Assembly: GCF_900625105.1 (NCBI RefSeq)
Contig: NZ_UYYD01000003.1
Span: forward strand, 124,001 to 188,000
Length of the DNA: 64,000 bases
DNA from: Agathobaculum sp. Marseille-P7918
Lineage (GTDB): Bacteria; Bacillota; Clostridia; Oscillospirales; Butyricicoccaceae
Reading direction: 5' to 3'
In this document: in pieces, positions 1 through 9,777 of the stretch
Layout of the letters: every line of letters begins with the position of its first letter
How positions within the stretch are numbered: position 1 is the first letter of the stretch
Made by a program: the position numbers and the translations under genes
Notes under the pieces: model-generated
What the model was told of the DNA's origin: nothing
Databases searched by the model: none
The model's input: only the letters and a program-made list of their open reading frames with translations

Positions 1-2
1 TG

Positions 3-1029
<1,027 letters not shown>

Positions 1030-1053
1030 TATCAGGCATGGACGGAGTGTATT

Positions 1054-1491
1054 ATGAAAAAGGACGTTTGGCTTTCGATTTCCTCCAAGCAGCAGTTTGC
1101 CGACTGCGATGAGGAGCGGATCGATTTGGTGACCGCGGCGACGCTCTATGAGCGCGGCGGCAAATATTACATCGCCTATGAGGAGAGCGAGCTGACCGGT
1201 CTGGAAGGCACCAAGACCACGGTCAAGCTGGACGGCAAGACGGTCGCGCTCATCCGCACGGGCGCATTTCCTTCGCACATGCTGTTTGCCGAGGATGAGC
1301 GGCATGTTGGATTGTATCAGACACCGGTCGGCGCGGAAATGACGGTTTCCACCCATACCTCGCGTGTGCGCAACACCGTGGGGGAAAACGGCGGCGAACT
1401 GGTGATTGATTATACGGTGGAAGTGGATCATTCGCTCATGGGCGAGCATCATTTTGAAATGGTGGTATCCACCCAGCCGGCACAGGTTTGA
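1054..1491 (+). CDS. DUF1934 (YwiB-like) beta-barrel protein
   Basis: A 145-residue protein starting MKKDVWLSISSKQQF and rich in alternating beta strands, with the GAFPSHMLFAEDERHVGLY segment and a C-terminal TVEVDHSLMGEHHF typical of DUF1934. The fold is a small calycin-like barrel of unknown function. In Bacillus subtilis the homologue ywiB sits directly before argS, and the same order is seen here with only 24 bases between the genes. Cytoplasmic, with no signal peptide. Confidence 0.85.
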   Translation: MKKDVWLSISSKQQFADCDEERIDLVTAATLYERGGKYYIAYEESELTGLEGTKTTVKLDGKTVALIRTGAFPSHMLFAEDERHVGLYQTPVGAEMTVSTHTSRVRNTVGENGGELVIDYTVEVDHSLMGEHHFEMVVSTQPAQV

Positions 1492-1515
1492 GAAAAATAA
1501 ACGGAGAGTGAACAG

Positions 1516-3213
1516 ATGAACGCATATGAATTTGCGCGCGCCGAGGCCACCCGCGTGGTCGAGGCGGCTTACCATAAAGCAGTGGCGGCGGGCCAGCTGC
1601 CCGAGGGCGATATCCCGCCCGTTGCGGTCGAAACCCCGAAGGACGCCTCCAACGGCGACTGGGCTTCCACCTTTGCCATGCAGTGCGCCAAGCCCCTGCG
1701 CATGGCGCCCCGCAAGATCGCCGAGGCGATCGTGGCCAACCTCGATCTCGCGGACAGCTGCTTTGACACGGTCGATATCGCTGGCCCCGGTTTTATGAAC
1801 TTCACGCTCGGCCAGAGCTGGTATGAAAAGGCCGTCAAGGGCGTATTTGAGATGGGCGACAATTACGGCCGCACCCAGACCAAGACCCCGGAAAAGGTGA
1901 TGGTCGAGTTTGTGTCCGCCAACCCCACCGGTCCGATGCACATGGGCAACGCGCGCGGCGGCGTGCTGGGCGACTGCCTGTCGTCCGTTTTGGACTGGTC
2001 GGGCAACGACGTGACGCGTGAGTTCTATATCAACGACGCGGGCAATCAGGTCGATAAGTTTGCGCACTCGGTCGAGGGCCGCTATATTCAGGAGATCCGC
2101 GGCGAGGACGCGATCGAGTTTGACCCCTCGTGGTATCAGGGCGACGACATCAAGGTGCTCGCGCATGACCTGGTCGAGCAGTACGGCGACAGCCTGATGG
2201 ACAAAACGCCGGAAGAGCGCTTTGCGATCATCGAAGGCTACGGCCTGCCGACCAACATCGCGCGCATGAAGCGCGATCTGGAGCGCTATAAGATTCACTA
2301 TGACGTCTGGTTCCCGGAGAGCCAGCTGCACGAGAGCGGCTATATTAAGGAAACCATGGACCTGCTGACCGAGAAGGGCGCCACCTACGAAACCGAGGAC
2401 GGCGCGCTCTGGCTGCGCACGACCGCCTTTGGCTGCGACAAGGACGACGTTCTGCGCCGCGCCAACGGTTTTTACACCTATTTTGCGGCGGATATCGCGT
2501 ATCACCGCAACAAGTTTGAAAAGCGCGGCTTTGACCGTGTCATCAACATCTGGGGCGCGGACCACCATGGCCATGTCAAGCGTTTGCAGTGCGCACTCGA
2601 CGCGTTGGGTCTGGACGGCTCGCACCGCCTCGAGATTGTGCTCATGCAGCTGGTGCGCATGATGCAGGGCGGCGAAGTCGTCCGTATGTCCAAGCGCACG
2701 GGCAAGAGTCTGACCCTGACCGACCTGCTCGACGAAATTCCGGTCGATGCGGCGCGCTTTTTCTTCAACTCCCGTGCGGCCGAGACCCAGATGGAGTTCG
2801 ACCTCGACCTTGCGGTCAAGCAGGATTCGGACAACCCGCTGTACTATGTGCAGTACGCGCACGCGCGTATCTGCTCGGTCATCAAGAACTGCACTGAGGG
2901 CGGCATCCCTATGCCCGACCCGGCGAGTACCGACCTGTCCGTCCTGACCGGCGCGGATGAGCGTCAGCTTATCAAGCTGATCGCGCAGTTCCCTGAGGAG
3001 ATCGTGCAGGCGGCTGTCAGCCGCGACCCGTCGCGTCTGAACAAGTATGCTGTGGCGCTTGCGCAGCAGTTCCACCATTTCTACAATGCCTGCCGCATCA
3101 AGTGCGACGACGCAAAGCTGTGCGCGGCACGTCTGACGCTGTGCCTTGCCGCGCGGCAGACCATTGCCAACGCGCTCGGCCTGATCGGCGTGGAGGCACC
3201 GGAAACGATGTGA
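1516..3213 (+). CDS. argS: Arginyl-tRNA synthetase
   Basis: A class I aminoacyl-tRNA synthetase charging tRNA-Arg. It has 565 residues, the usual length. The N-terminal tRNA-binding Add-1 domain covers about residues 1-110. The HIGH-type motif is HMGN at about residue 142, after EFVSANPTGP. The KMSKS-type motif is RMSKR at about 390, followed by GKSLTLTDLLDEI. The anticodon-binding DALR domain occupies about 440-565. GGAGAGTGAACAG precedes the ATG. It is the last gene of the ddl-murI-ywiB-argS run; a double hairpin follows the stop. Confidence 0.98.
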   Translation: MNAYEFARAEATRVVEAAYHKAVAAGQLPEGDIPPVAVETPKDASNGDWASTFAMQCAKPLRMAPRKIAEAIVANLDLADSCFDTVDIAGPGFMNFTLGQSWYEKAVKGVFEMGDNYGRTQTKTPEKVMVEFVSANPTGPMHMGNARGGVLGDCLSSVLDWSGNDVTREFYINDAGNQVDKFAHSVEGRYIQEIRGEDAIEFDPSWYQGDDIKVLAHDLVEQYGDSLMDKTPEERFAIIEGYGLPTNIARMKRDLERYKIHYDVWFPESQLHESGYIKETMDLLTEKGATYETEDGALWLRTTAFGCDKDDVLRRANGFYTYFAADIAYHRNKFEKRGFDRVINIWGADHHGHVKRLQCALDALGLDGSHRLEIVLMQLVRMMQGGEVVRMSKRTGKSLTLTDLLDEIPVDAARFFFNSRAAETQMEFDLDLAVKQDSDNPLYYVQYAHARICSVIKNCTEGGIPMPDPASTDLSVLTGADERQLIKLIAQFPEEIVQAAVSRDPSRLNKYAVALAQQFHHFYNACRIKCDDAKLCAARLTLCLAARQTIANALGLIGVEAPETM

Positions 3214-3218
3214 TAACG

Positions 3219-3277
3219 TATAGGGGGAATCCAATTCCCCCTATATACAAAACCGGGTTCCGAAGAAACCCGGTTTT
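3219..3277 (+). terminator. Two successive hairpins after argS
   Basis: A 12-bp stem TATAGGGGGAAT/ATTCCCCCTATA (3219-3230 with 3234-3245, loop CCA) is followed at once by an 11-bp stem AAAACCGGGTT/AACCCGGTTTT (3249-3259 with 3267-3277). The second ends in a T-run of four, so it could terminate argS transcription. Both belong to the longer hairpin chain described separately. Confidence 0.65.
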
Positions 3278-3410
3278 GATACCCCCTGGACGCCGCCCAA
3301 GGCGGCTGGGTCGCGGTATCAAAAGCATGGGCAAAGCGCATGCTTTTGATGAAAATTCTTTATTTTGAAGAATTTTCTGTTTGGAGAGCGCGAAAGCGCG
3401 TTTGGTTCTC
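3274..3410. repeat. Chain of interlocking inverted repeats before the S41 protease
   Basis: Four further inverted repeats follow without a gap. TTTTGATACC/GGTATCAAAA (3274-3283 with 3315-3324) encloses GCCGCC/GGCGGC (3292-3297 with 3301-3306). Next come TCAAAAGCATG/CATGCTTTTGA (3319-3329 with 3339-3349), GAAAATTCTT/AAGAATTTTC (3351-3360 with 3368-3377), and GCGC-GAAA-GCGC (3388-3399) inside GAGA/TCTC (3384-3387 with 3407-3410). The first shares TTTT with the preceding terminator-like stem, and the second shares its left arm with the right arm of the first, so some pairings exclude others. This could be a palindromic dispersed element or a structured mRNA leader. I cannot tell which without other genome copies. 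Confidence 0.6.
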
Positions 3411-3427
3411 TGAAAATGGAGATTTCT

Positions 3428-4909
3428 ATGAAAAAAATTGCAAAAAGACTGGCAGCGCTGGCGCTGTCTGCGGCGATGATCGTGCCGGCCGGTGCGATCA
3501 CACAGGACGGGCAGAGCGAAACCTGGTTTGACGGCGTTTGGGCGCTGATCGATGCGTTCGGCCTGAAAGCGGAGGACAACCCATACATCCTGCAAAACTA
3601 CATCAACAAGTATTTGCAGGAACATCCGGAGGAGATGTACAACGTCATCAACGACATTCTGTCGCTGCTGGATACGCACTCCATGTATCTGTCGAGTGAG
3701 GAATATTCGGAAGGCTTTGCCACACTCGAGGGCTTTGTCGGCATCGGCGTCGGTCTGCAGGAAACCGCAGGCGGCGTGCAGATCAGCGAGGTCATGCGCT
3801 TTTCGGCGGCGGAGGAAGCCGGTTTGCAGATTGGCGACGTGATTGTGGCGGTCGATGGTGAGGACGCGTCCGGCTGGTCGAACACCGACGTGGCGGAAAA
3901 GCTGCGCGGCAAGGAAGGCACGAGCGTGACCCTGACCGTGCGCCGGCAGGGACGCGAAGTGACCGTCACCTGCATGCGGCGGCAGGTCAATCAGGTGTAT
4001 GTCTCGAATCAGACCGTAGCCGACGGCGTGGAGTACATTAAGGTCAGCGCGATGGGTTCGGAAAACGATTGGACGGCCTTTTCGGAGATCTGGAATGGGC
4101 TGGATGAGAAGAACACGCGCGCGGTCATTCTGGACCTGCGCGGCAACGGCGGCGGCGTGATCGACGTGGCGCTCAAAATGGCCGATGCCATGACGCAGGA
4201 CAAGGGCGTTTATCTGGCCGGCGTGCAGTGGCGGCAGGATATGGGCGGTCTGGAACAGACCTTCTCGACCGGCGGCGGGCTGCCGCTCAATAAAATCGTG
4301 GTGCTGGTGGACGGCGGCACGGCTTCGGCGGCGGAGCTGCTGGCCGGCAGCTTGCAGGACACCGGAACGGCGACGCTCATCGGTGAAAAGACGTACGGCA
4401 AGGGGCAGGGCCAGTATCACATCGATCTGGTCAACGGCGACAAGCTGGTCATCACCACGCTGGAGCTCGAACTGCCGCAGCAGGGCTGCTGGGAAGGCGT
4501 TGGCCTGACACCCGACCTGCAGGTGTCCAACCGCACGGTGACGGTCGATGCGGCAAGCCTTACGCCGCTCGATACGTCGGCGTCCCTCCTGTTTGGCGAG
4601 CAGTCGGATGCCGTCTATGCGATGACCGAACGGTTGGCGCTGCTGGGGCTGCTGGATGAGGCGACCGATACCTTTGACAGCACGGTGATGACTGCGGTGC
4701 AGTCGTTCTTGGCAAGCTATGAGATGGACGAGGAACTTTACGCTTCACCCGCCATGCTGCAGGCGCTGGATGCAGCGATGCAGACGCTGGACGGTCAGAC
4801 CTACCAGCTGGACGAACAGCTGAACACAGCGCTGGAAATTTGTAAGCTCGCGGCGGCCAAGCCGCAGCAATATACTGCGCTGCCGGATGGCAGCTGGAAG
4901 AAAAACTAA
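3428..4909 (+). CDS. S41 family carboxyl-terminal processing protease (CtpA/CtpB type)
   Basis: An exported serine protease. The start is set at ATG 3428 because GGAG lies 6 bases upstream and the protein then opens with a signal peptide, MKKIAKRLAALALSAAM. A PDZ domain covers about residues 100-185 (GFVGIGVGLQE, then AEEAGLQIGDVIVAVDG). The catalytic Ser is about Ser300 in GGTASAAELLAGS, and the general-base Lys is about Lys325 in TYGKGQGQ, 25 residues later as in CtpB. A peptidoglycan-binding-like C-terminal region follows. It probably acts at the membrane or wall, perhaps in sporulation signalling as CtpB does, but that is inference. The long structured leader upstream may control it. Confidence 0.93.
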   Translation: MKKIAKRLAALALSAAMIVPAGAITQDGQSETWFDGVWALIDAFGLKAEDNPYILQNYINKYLQEHPEEMYNVINDILSLLDTHSMYLSSEEYSEGFATLEGFVGIGVGLQETAGGVQISEVMRFSAAEEAGLQIGDVIVAVDGEDASGWSNTDVAEKLRGKEGTSVTLTVRRQGREVTVTCMRRQVNQVYVSNQTVADGVEYIKVSAMGSENDWTAFSEIWNGLDEKNTRAVILDLRGNGGGVIDVALKMADAMTQDKGVYLAGVQWRQDMGGLEQTFSTGGGLPLNKIVVLVDGGTASAAELLAGSLQDTGTATLIGEKTYGKGQGQYHIDLVNGDKLVITTLELELPQQGCWEGVGLTPDLQVSNRTVTVDAASLTPLDTSASLLFGEQSDAVYAMTERLALLGLLDEATDTFDSTVMTAVQSFLASYEMDEELYASPAMLQALDAAMQTLDGQTYQLDEQLNTALEICKLAAAKPQQYTALPDGSWKKN

Positions 4910-4942
4910 CAACCGGTATTCTTCTTGGGAGGAAGAACGAAA

Positions 4943-5983
4943 TTGGATATTCCTTTATGCCCGATCGAACATAAACCGCAGATCCTGCTGACCGACCCGG
5001 CGGCATTGCCGCTTTGTCGGCAGCAGCCGGAACGCTTTGCCGGCGCGATCGCACCGGATGGGGAGACCTGCGCGGCCTGGGCGCAAAGCCTGGACCCGCT
5101 GCCGGTCGGCCTGATGCTGGACTGCCCGCCGGTGCCGGATGCGGATACCTGCGAGCGCCCGATCACCATGCAGTACATCAAACTGTGCAAGCAGGTGTTC
5201 CGGCCGCAGCTGCATGATGACGCCGCGTTTTACTATCTGCGCGGCGCGCCGACCTTTGCCGCGCTGCGCGCAGCGGTGCTGGCGCTGGGCGATCTGTGCG
5301 GCCGCACGCTGATTGCGGAGCTGCTCATCGAGGATGACGAAGGCCGCTTGGCCGACGGCACGGATGTGCGCGCGGCGGTGGGTGTGCTGCAGCGCATCGG
5401 GGTGACCACGGTCATTCTGATCGCGCCCGATCCGCAGTCGATCACCGAAGCGCTCGATATGACCGCGCCGTATGCGCGGCTGTCGCTGGGCGTGTGCGTA
5501 CATTCCGCATGGCTGCGTGCGCAGACCACGCTGTACAATACCGAGATCTTTCTGGCGGCCGAGCATGATGACACCGTGCGTCTGCTCGAGGCGCTGGACG
5601 CACATACGGGCGGCACCGTGGTCGAACGCGACCATGACGACTTCATTCTGGCGCCGGACGGCAAAAATGCGCATTTCATCGACCCGACGATCGACATTTC
5701 GGACGAGATCGAGTGCGGCCCCCGGCTGGAGGAAGCGCTCATCGAGGCCGAGGATGATTCGGGCGCGCTCAAACTCGTGCTGGAAACCGAGGATGATGTG
5801 ATCGCGCTGGAGGAATACTGGTATATGATCTCGCGGCCGCTTTGCCTGTGCGCGGAGTCGGCCGAGCTGCTCGAGCAGGGCCTAAGGGTCTATCCCGGCC
5901 TTGCGCTGTATGACGGCACTTGGGAGCAGCCGGAAGAAGTGGTACATTATCTGGAACAAAAATACGGTCTGATTCGTCTATAA
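4943..5983 (+). CDS. Uncharacterised protein, diverged homocysteine S-methyltransferase-like TIM barrel
   Basis: The start is put at TTG 4943 because GGGAGGA (4927-4933) sits 9 bases upstream; an upstream in-frame TTG at 4925 overlaps that site. The product has 346 residues with alternating helices and strands. The stretch GRLADGTDVRAAVGVLQRIGV resembles the GxxxxG barrel segment of homocysteine methyltransferases, but the zinc-ligand GGCC motif of that family is not present. Other features are FIDPTIDISDEIECGPRLEE and a cysteine pair in RPLCLCAES. It may be a non-catalytic or repurposed barrel. Soluble, in a run of genes oriented like prmA. The function is unknown. Confidence 0.6.
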   Translation: MDIPLCPIEHKPQILLTDPAALPLCRQQPERFAGAIAPDGETCAAWAQSLDPLPVGLMLDCPPVPDADTCERPITMQYIKLCKQVFRPQLHDDAAFYYLRGAPTFAALRAAVLALGDLCGRTLIAELLIEDDEGRLADGTDVRAAVGVLQRIGVTTVILIAPDPQSITEALDMTAPYARLSLGVCVHSAWLRAQTTLYNTEIFLAAEHDDTVRLLEALDAHTGGTVVERDHDDFILAPDGKNAHFIDPTIDISDEIECGPRLEEALIEAEDDSGALKLVLETEDDVIALEEYWYMISRPLCLCAESAELLEQGLRVYPGLALYDGTWEQPEEVVHYLEQKYGLIRL

Positions 5984-6044
5984 GATTTGGCCGAATGGGC
6001 GAGGGCGCTGCACGGCAGCGCACAGACATGCGTGGAGGACAGGA

Positions 6045-7007
6045 ATGGACTGGAAAGAAGTCACAATTTACACGACCACGGCCGGCATCGGCCCGGTGGA
6101 AGCGCTGTTGGAGGACAATGGCGTAGAGGGCTATGTGCTGGAAGACGCGGCGGATTTTGAGGAATTTTTGCAGGATACCGAGATTTATTGGGACTATGTG
6201 GACGAGGATCTGGTGCGCGAGAAGCGCGCGCAGGAAACCTGCCTGAAGATTTACCTGTCGGATGATGAGGACGGTGCAAAGCAGTATGCCGCGATCTGCG
6301 CGGCGCTGGAAAACCTCAAGGCGCGCGATGAAGAGCACGCTTGGGGCCGCCTGTGCACCGAAACTGCCCTGACCCGCCAGGAGGACTGGGAATGGGGCTG
6401 GAAACAGTATTTCAAGCCGTTCCCGGTGGGCGATACCTTTTTGATCAAGCCCTCGTGGGAGACCGTGGACGATGCGCAGGGGAGAAAGATCCTGGAGATC
6501 GATCCGGCTTCCTCGTTCGGCACGGGCAGCCATGACACGACGCAGCTCTGCATGACCGCGCTGGAAAAACTGGTTCGGCCCGGCGATAAGCTGCTCGACA
6601 TGGGCACCGGCTCGGGCATTCTGGCGATCGCGGCGGCCATGCTGGGCGCGGACGTCAAAACTGTTGTGGACATCGATGAAAACTGCCTGAAAACCGCGCA
6701 GGAAAACGCGGAGAAAAACCATGTCGCAATTGGCCGCGGCCTGTGCGGCGACGCGCTGCGCAATCCGCAGCTCGCCGAGGAGATCGGCACGGGTTATGAT
6801 ATCATCGTGGCGAACATCGTGGCGGATGTCATCATCGGCATGGCGCCGCTGTTTGCGGACAAGCTGGTGCCGGGCGGACGGCTGATCTGCTCGGGCATCC
6901 TCAACGAACGCGCGGACGAAGTGCGCGCGGCGCTCGAGCAAAACGGCTTTACCGATTTGGTGCATGCACACAGCGACGATTGGAGCGCTTTTACCGCGCA
7001 GCGATGA
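6045..7007 (+). CDS. prmA: Ribosomal protein L11 methyltransferase
   Basis: Trimethylates ribosomal protein L11 using S-adenosylmethionine. It has 320 residues with the N-terminal substrate-recognition domain (MDWKEVTIYTTTAG), the linker signature IDPASSFGTGSHDTT, SAM motif I LDMGTGSGILAIAA, the acidic VDIDENCL, and the catalytic-region VANIVADVI. The order and length are those of bacterial PrmA. rsmE follows 66 bases downstream; prmA and rsmE are commonly paired in Firmicutes. Confidence 0.96.
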   Translation: MDWKEVTIYTTTAGIGPVEALLEDNGVEGYVLEDAADFEEFLQDTEIYWDYVDEDLVREKRAQETCLKIYLSDDEDGAKQYAAICAALENLKARDEEHAWGRLCTETALTRQEDWEWGWKQYFKPFPVGDTFLIKPSWETVDDAQGRKILEIDPASSFGTGSHDTTQLCMTALEKLVRPGDKLLDMGTGSGILAIAAAMLGADVKTVVDIDENCLKTAQENAEKNHVAIGRGLCGDALRNPQLAEEIGTGYDIIVANIVADVIIGMAPLFADKLVPGGRLICSGILNERADEVRAALEQNGFTDLVHAHSDDWSAFTAQR

Positions 7008-7073
7008 TTCACGGAATGTTCACTTGCCAAAGTGCTGTTTTTTTGGTAGAATAGGAAAGGTTATAGGATTGTT

Positions 7074-7799
7074 ATGCCGAGATTCTTTGTGGCCGGACAG
7101 CCGGAAAACGGTCTGCTGACGCTGCACGGCGAGAACGCCCATCACGCGGGACGCGTGCTGCGGCTGCGCTCGGGCGAGTCGGTGACCCTGTGCGACGGCA
7201 AAGGCACGGATTTTGATTGTACGATCGAATCGGTCGAAAAGGATGCGGTGGTTTGCCGGGTGCAGAGCAGTCATCCGGCGGAGACCGAGCCGAAACAGCG
7301 TTTGACGCTGTTTATGGCGCTGCCGAAGGGCGATAAAATGGATTTTATCGTGCAGAAGGCGGTCGAGCTCGGGGTGCGTGAGATTGTGCCGTACCTGTCG
7401 AAAAACTGCGTGTCCCGACCGGATAAAACCGAGAAAAAAGTGGAGCGCTGGCAGAAAATTGCGCTGGAAGCCGCAAAACAATGCGGCAGAGGATATCTGC
7501 CTGCCGTCGGGGCGGTCATTCCGTTCGAACAGGCGGCGGCGCAGGCGGCGCAGAGCGAAACCGCGCTGTTTTTTTACGAACACGAAAAGCAGACCGGCCT
7601 GCGCGATGCGCTGGCGGACGGTGTGGGCGAAACGGTTTCGCTGCTGATCGGCCCGGAAGGTGGGTTTGCGCCCGAAGAGGCCGCGCTGGCTGTCGATGCG
7701 GGACTGAAGAGCGTTTCGCTCGGCACGCGGATTCTGCGATGCGAGACGGCGCCGGTGGCGGCGCTTGCCGCGGTGCTGTATGCAGGCGGCAACATGTGA
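7074..7799 (+). CDS. rsmE: 16S rRNA (uracil1498-N3)-methyltransferase
   Basis: A SPOUT-class methyltransferase acting on U1498 of 16S rRNA. It has 241 residues with an N-terminal PUA-like domain (MPRFFVAGQPENG), then MALPKGDKMDFIVQKAVELGV and the knotted SAM-binding signatures LLIGPEGGFAPEEAA and LGTRILRCETAPVAAL. It lies just after prmA, so both genes modify the translation machinery. A TATAATAGG-like A/T stretch precedes it, but no clear promoter is scored. Confidence 0.96.
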   Translation: MPRFFVAGQPENGLLTLHGENAHHAGRVLRLRSGESVTLCDGKGTDFDCTIESVEKDAVVCRVQSSHPAETEPKQRLTLFMALPKGDKMDFIVQKAVELGVREIVPYLSKNCVSRPDKTEKKVERWQKIALEAAKQCGRGYLPAVGAVIPFEQAAAQAAQSETALFFYEHEKQTGLRDALADGVGETVSLLIGPEGGFAPEEAALAVDAGLKSVSLGTRILRCETAPVAALAAVLYAGGNM

Positions 7800-7824
7800 G
7801 AACAAAAAAGAGGGAGTGTAGGCA

Positions 7825-8607
7825 TTGGCTAAAAGCAATGTGGGCAAAAAGCCAATCAGTGAGGAAGAATATACCACCAACAAGGTGTTGACCGTTTTCA
7901 GCGTATGCCTGCTGGGGGTACTGGTGCTGATGGTCGTGCAGCGTCTGCTGGATTACACCAATACCTGGTCCACCGGCATGCTGGTATCCAGAATCCTGCT
8001 CGGCATCGGTGTGCTGGGCCTGATCTGCGGCGTTGTGCTGCTGGCGCGTGAGATTGCCGGCAAGCGGCAGGCAGTTCGCCGCATCCTGTGCGGACGCAAT
8101 GTGCTGATTGCCAGCATTGTGCTGGTGCTTGCCATGGCAGCTGTGCTGTATCTGGGTACCGGCCCGATCAAGGTGCTGTATGTGGTTTTGCCGGTGCTGG
8201 CCGTGTATTATCTGGTCTATCATTCTTATGCAAAGGAATTTTTCCTGATCGCGGTGGATACCGGCGTGGGGATTGGCCTGATGTGGCTGATTCACCGTGC
8301 GTTGGATACGACCAACTATGTCTGGGTCGCCTATGCGTCGCTGATCGCGGCGATCGTTCTGACGGTGGCGCAGCTGATCGCAGTCGGCATCCTGCGCGGC
8401 AAAAACGGAAAAATCATGTATCGCGGAAAAAAGAAGGATATGCAGTTCAGCCGGAATGCGTATACCATGCTGACGATCACGCCGGTGCTGATGGCGGTGC
8501 TGGTGGCGGCGGTGCTGTTTGCACCCACGCATATTTTGATCGCCATGGGTGTTGCGGCGGCATATCTGTTTATCACGGCGGTATACTATACTGTAAAGCT
8601 GATGTGA
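7825..8607 (+). CDS. Integral membrane protein of unknown function
   Basis: Starts at TTG 7825 with GGGAG 8 bases upstream, giving 260 residues. The first 30 residues are polar and basic. About six or seven hydrophobic helices follow (for example VFSVCLLGVLVLMVV, VLIASIVLVLAMAAVLY, ILIAMGVAAAYLFITAVYY), with a lysine-rich cytoplasmic loop GKKKDMQFSRN before the last pair. No catalytic motif is evident and I do not recognise the family. It follows rsmE by 25 bases and ends shortly before a strong terminator. Confidence 0.75.
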   Translation: MAKSNVGKKPISEEEYTTNKVLTVFSVCLLGVLVLMVVQRLLDYTNTWSTGMLVSRILLGIGVLGLICGVVLLAREIAGKRQAVRRILCGRNVLIASIVLVLAMAAVLYLGTGPIKVLYVVLPVLAVYYLVYHSYAKEFFLIAVDTGVGIGLMWLIHRALDTTNYVWVAYASLIAAIVLTVAQLIAVGILRGKNGKIMYRGKKKDMQFSRNAYTMLTITPVLMAVLVAAVLFAPTHILIAMGVAAAYLFITAVYYTVKLM

Positions 8608-8626
8608 TTTTGAGATTGCAATGCAG

Positions 8627-8652
8627 GCGGACGGCTTGGCCGTCCGCTTTTT
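8627..8652 (+). terminator. Intrinsic terminator after the membrane-protein gene
   Basis: A 9-bp perfect stem GCGGACGGC/GCCGTCCGC (8627-8635 with 8639-8647), loop TTG, followed by five T residues. It lies immediately before the ribosome site of the next gene, so that gene may depend partly on read-through. Confidence 0.85.
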
Positions 8653-8668
8653 CATAAGGAGGGAAAAC

Positions 8669-9448
8669 ATGAAGCGCCTGGCCGGAGTGTGGGTCGTGCT
8701 GCTGCTGTTCGGCGGCGCGGCGTTGTGGTGGTATCCGATGGTTTCGGCAACACGGGTGCAGAACCCGTATCAGGCGGCGGAGATCCTGGAGCAGGACGCG
8801 CGGGCGGGCGGCGACGGCGTGCTGTTCCGCACCGGGGACGTGGACCCGGACGAGGTGTACCGCGCGCTGGAAGCGCAGTTCCCTTACGCGTTTGCACTGC
8901 ATGCGACTGTCCGGCCCAATCAGACCACCGAATTGCAGGTGGAGATTTCGCGGCAGGCGCGGCAGGCGCAGGCAGAGAGCTATGCCAAAGCGCTGGCTGC
9001 GGAATGCATCCAGGACGGCATGACGGAGGAGCAGAAACTGCGTGCGCTGCACGATACGTTGGTGCGCCTGTGCCAGTATGATACCGATACGGCGGCGCAG
9101 ACGGCGCCGGACGGCGCGTCCGCCCCGTTCGCGGCAGATGGGGCGCTGCTCGACCATCGTGCCGTGTGCGCGGGCTACGGCCGCGCATACGGGATGCTGT
9201 GTGAAGCGGCGGGGCTGGACAGCATCTACGTCGCGTCGGAAGAGATGAACCACGGCTGGAATGCTGTGCGGCTGGATGGGCAGACGTATTTCATCGATTG
9301 TACATTTGACGATCCGGTGCCGGACCGCGGCGAATATGTTTCCGGGCAGTACTTTCTGCTGACGGCAGACGAGCTGGCAAAGACCCATACTTGGGACCGG
9401 ACGTTCTATGAACAGCTGCTCGACAACATGGAAAAAGAAAATTCATAA
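8669..9448 (+). CDS. Secreted or membrane-anchored transglutaminase-like protein
   Basis: The start is ATG 8669, with AGGAGGG 5 bases upstream; the upstream in-frame codons run through a terminator. The 259-residue product begins with a signal anchor (MKRLAGVWVVLLLFGGAAL) and has a C-terminal transglutaminase-core triad: Cys167 in RAVCAGYGRAYG, His195 in NHGWNAVRLDG and Asp210 in FIDCTFDDP. Such proteins act as proteases or crosslinkers on the outside of the cell. The target is unknown. The tRNA operon promoter begins 16 bases after its stop. Confidence 0.82.
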   Translation: MKRLAGVWVVLLLFGGAALWWYPMVSATRVQNPYQAAEILEQDARAGGDGVLFRTGDVDPDEVYRALEAQFPYAFALHATVRPNQTTELQVEISRQARQAQAESYAKALAAECIQDGMTEEQKLRALHDTLVRLCQYDTDTAAQTAPDGASAPFAADGALLDHRAVCAGYGRAYGMLCEAAGLDSIYVASEEMNHGWNAVRLDGQTYFIDCTFDDPVPDRGEYVSGQYFLLTADELAKTHTWDRTFYEQLLDNMEKENS

Positions 9449-9464
9449 AATCTATAAAAAACCC

Positions 9465-9493
9465 TTGACACCACATAGGACATGGGTTATAAT
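9465..9493 (+). promoter_or_regulatory. Consensus housekeeping promoter of the tRNA operon
   Basis: A perfect TTGACA (9465-9470), a 17-base spacer, and a perfect TATAAT (9488-9493), about 44 bases before tRNA-Met. It is the strongest promoter seen in the window, as expected for stable RNA. Confidence 0.95.
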
Positions 9494-9536
9494 ATACATC
9501 GTCGCCGGCGAACGGGCGACACAGGGAAGCGAGAAT

Positions 9537-9613
9537 GGCGGTATAGCTTAGTTGGCTAGAGCGTCCGGTTCATACCCGGAAGGTCATTGGTTCAAGTCCA
9601 ATTACCGCTACCA
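9537..9613 (+). tRNA. tRNA-Met (anticodon CAT)
   Basis: A 77-base cloverleaf including the encoded CCA. The acceptor stem is GGCGGTA with TACCGCT, starting with a G-T pair. The anticodon loop is TTCATAC with CAT at 9571-9573, and the T arm contains GGTTCAAGTCC. The paired first acceptor base suggests elongator rather than initiator Met. A lysidine-modified Ile2 identity is not excluded. Confidence 0.93.
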
Positions 9614-9621
9614 TTTCCTTT

Positions 9622-9696
9622 GGCCCGTTGGTCAAGCGGTTAAGACACCGCCCTTTCACGGCGGTAACGCGGGTTCGAGTCCCGCACGGGTCACCA
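9622..9696 (+). tRNA. tRNA-Glu (anticodon TTC)
   Basis: A 75-base tRNA with encoded CCA. The acceptor is GGCCCGT/ACGGGTC and the anticodon stem CCGCC/GGCGG encloses CTTTCAC, with TTC at 9655-9657. It follows tRNA-Met by 8 bases. Confidence 0.96.
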
Positions 9697-9699
9697 TTT

Positions 9700-9775
9700 G
9701 GAAGTTTAGCTCAGCTGGGAGAGCATCTGCCTTACAAGCAGAGGGTCAGCGGTTCGAGCCCGTTAACTTCCACCA
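9700..9775 (+). tRNA. tRNA-Val (anticodon TAC)
   Basis: A 76-base tRNA with encoded CCA. The acceptor is GGAAGTT/AACTTCC and the anticodon stem TCTGC/GCAGA encloses CTTACAA, with TAC at 9733-9735. Only 3 bases separate it from tRNA-Glu. Confidence 0.96.
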
Positions 9776-9777
9776 AC

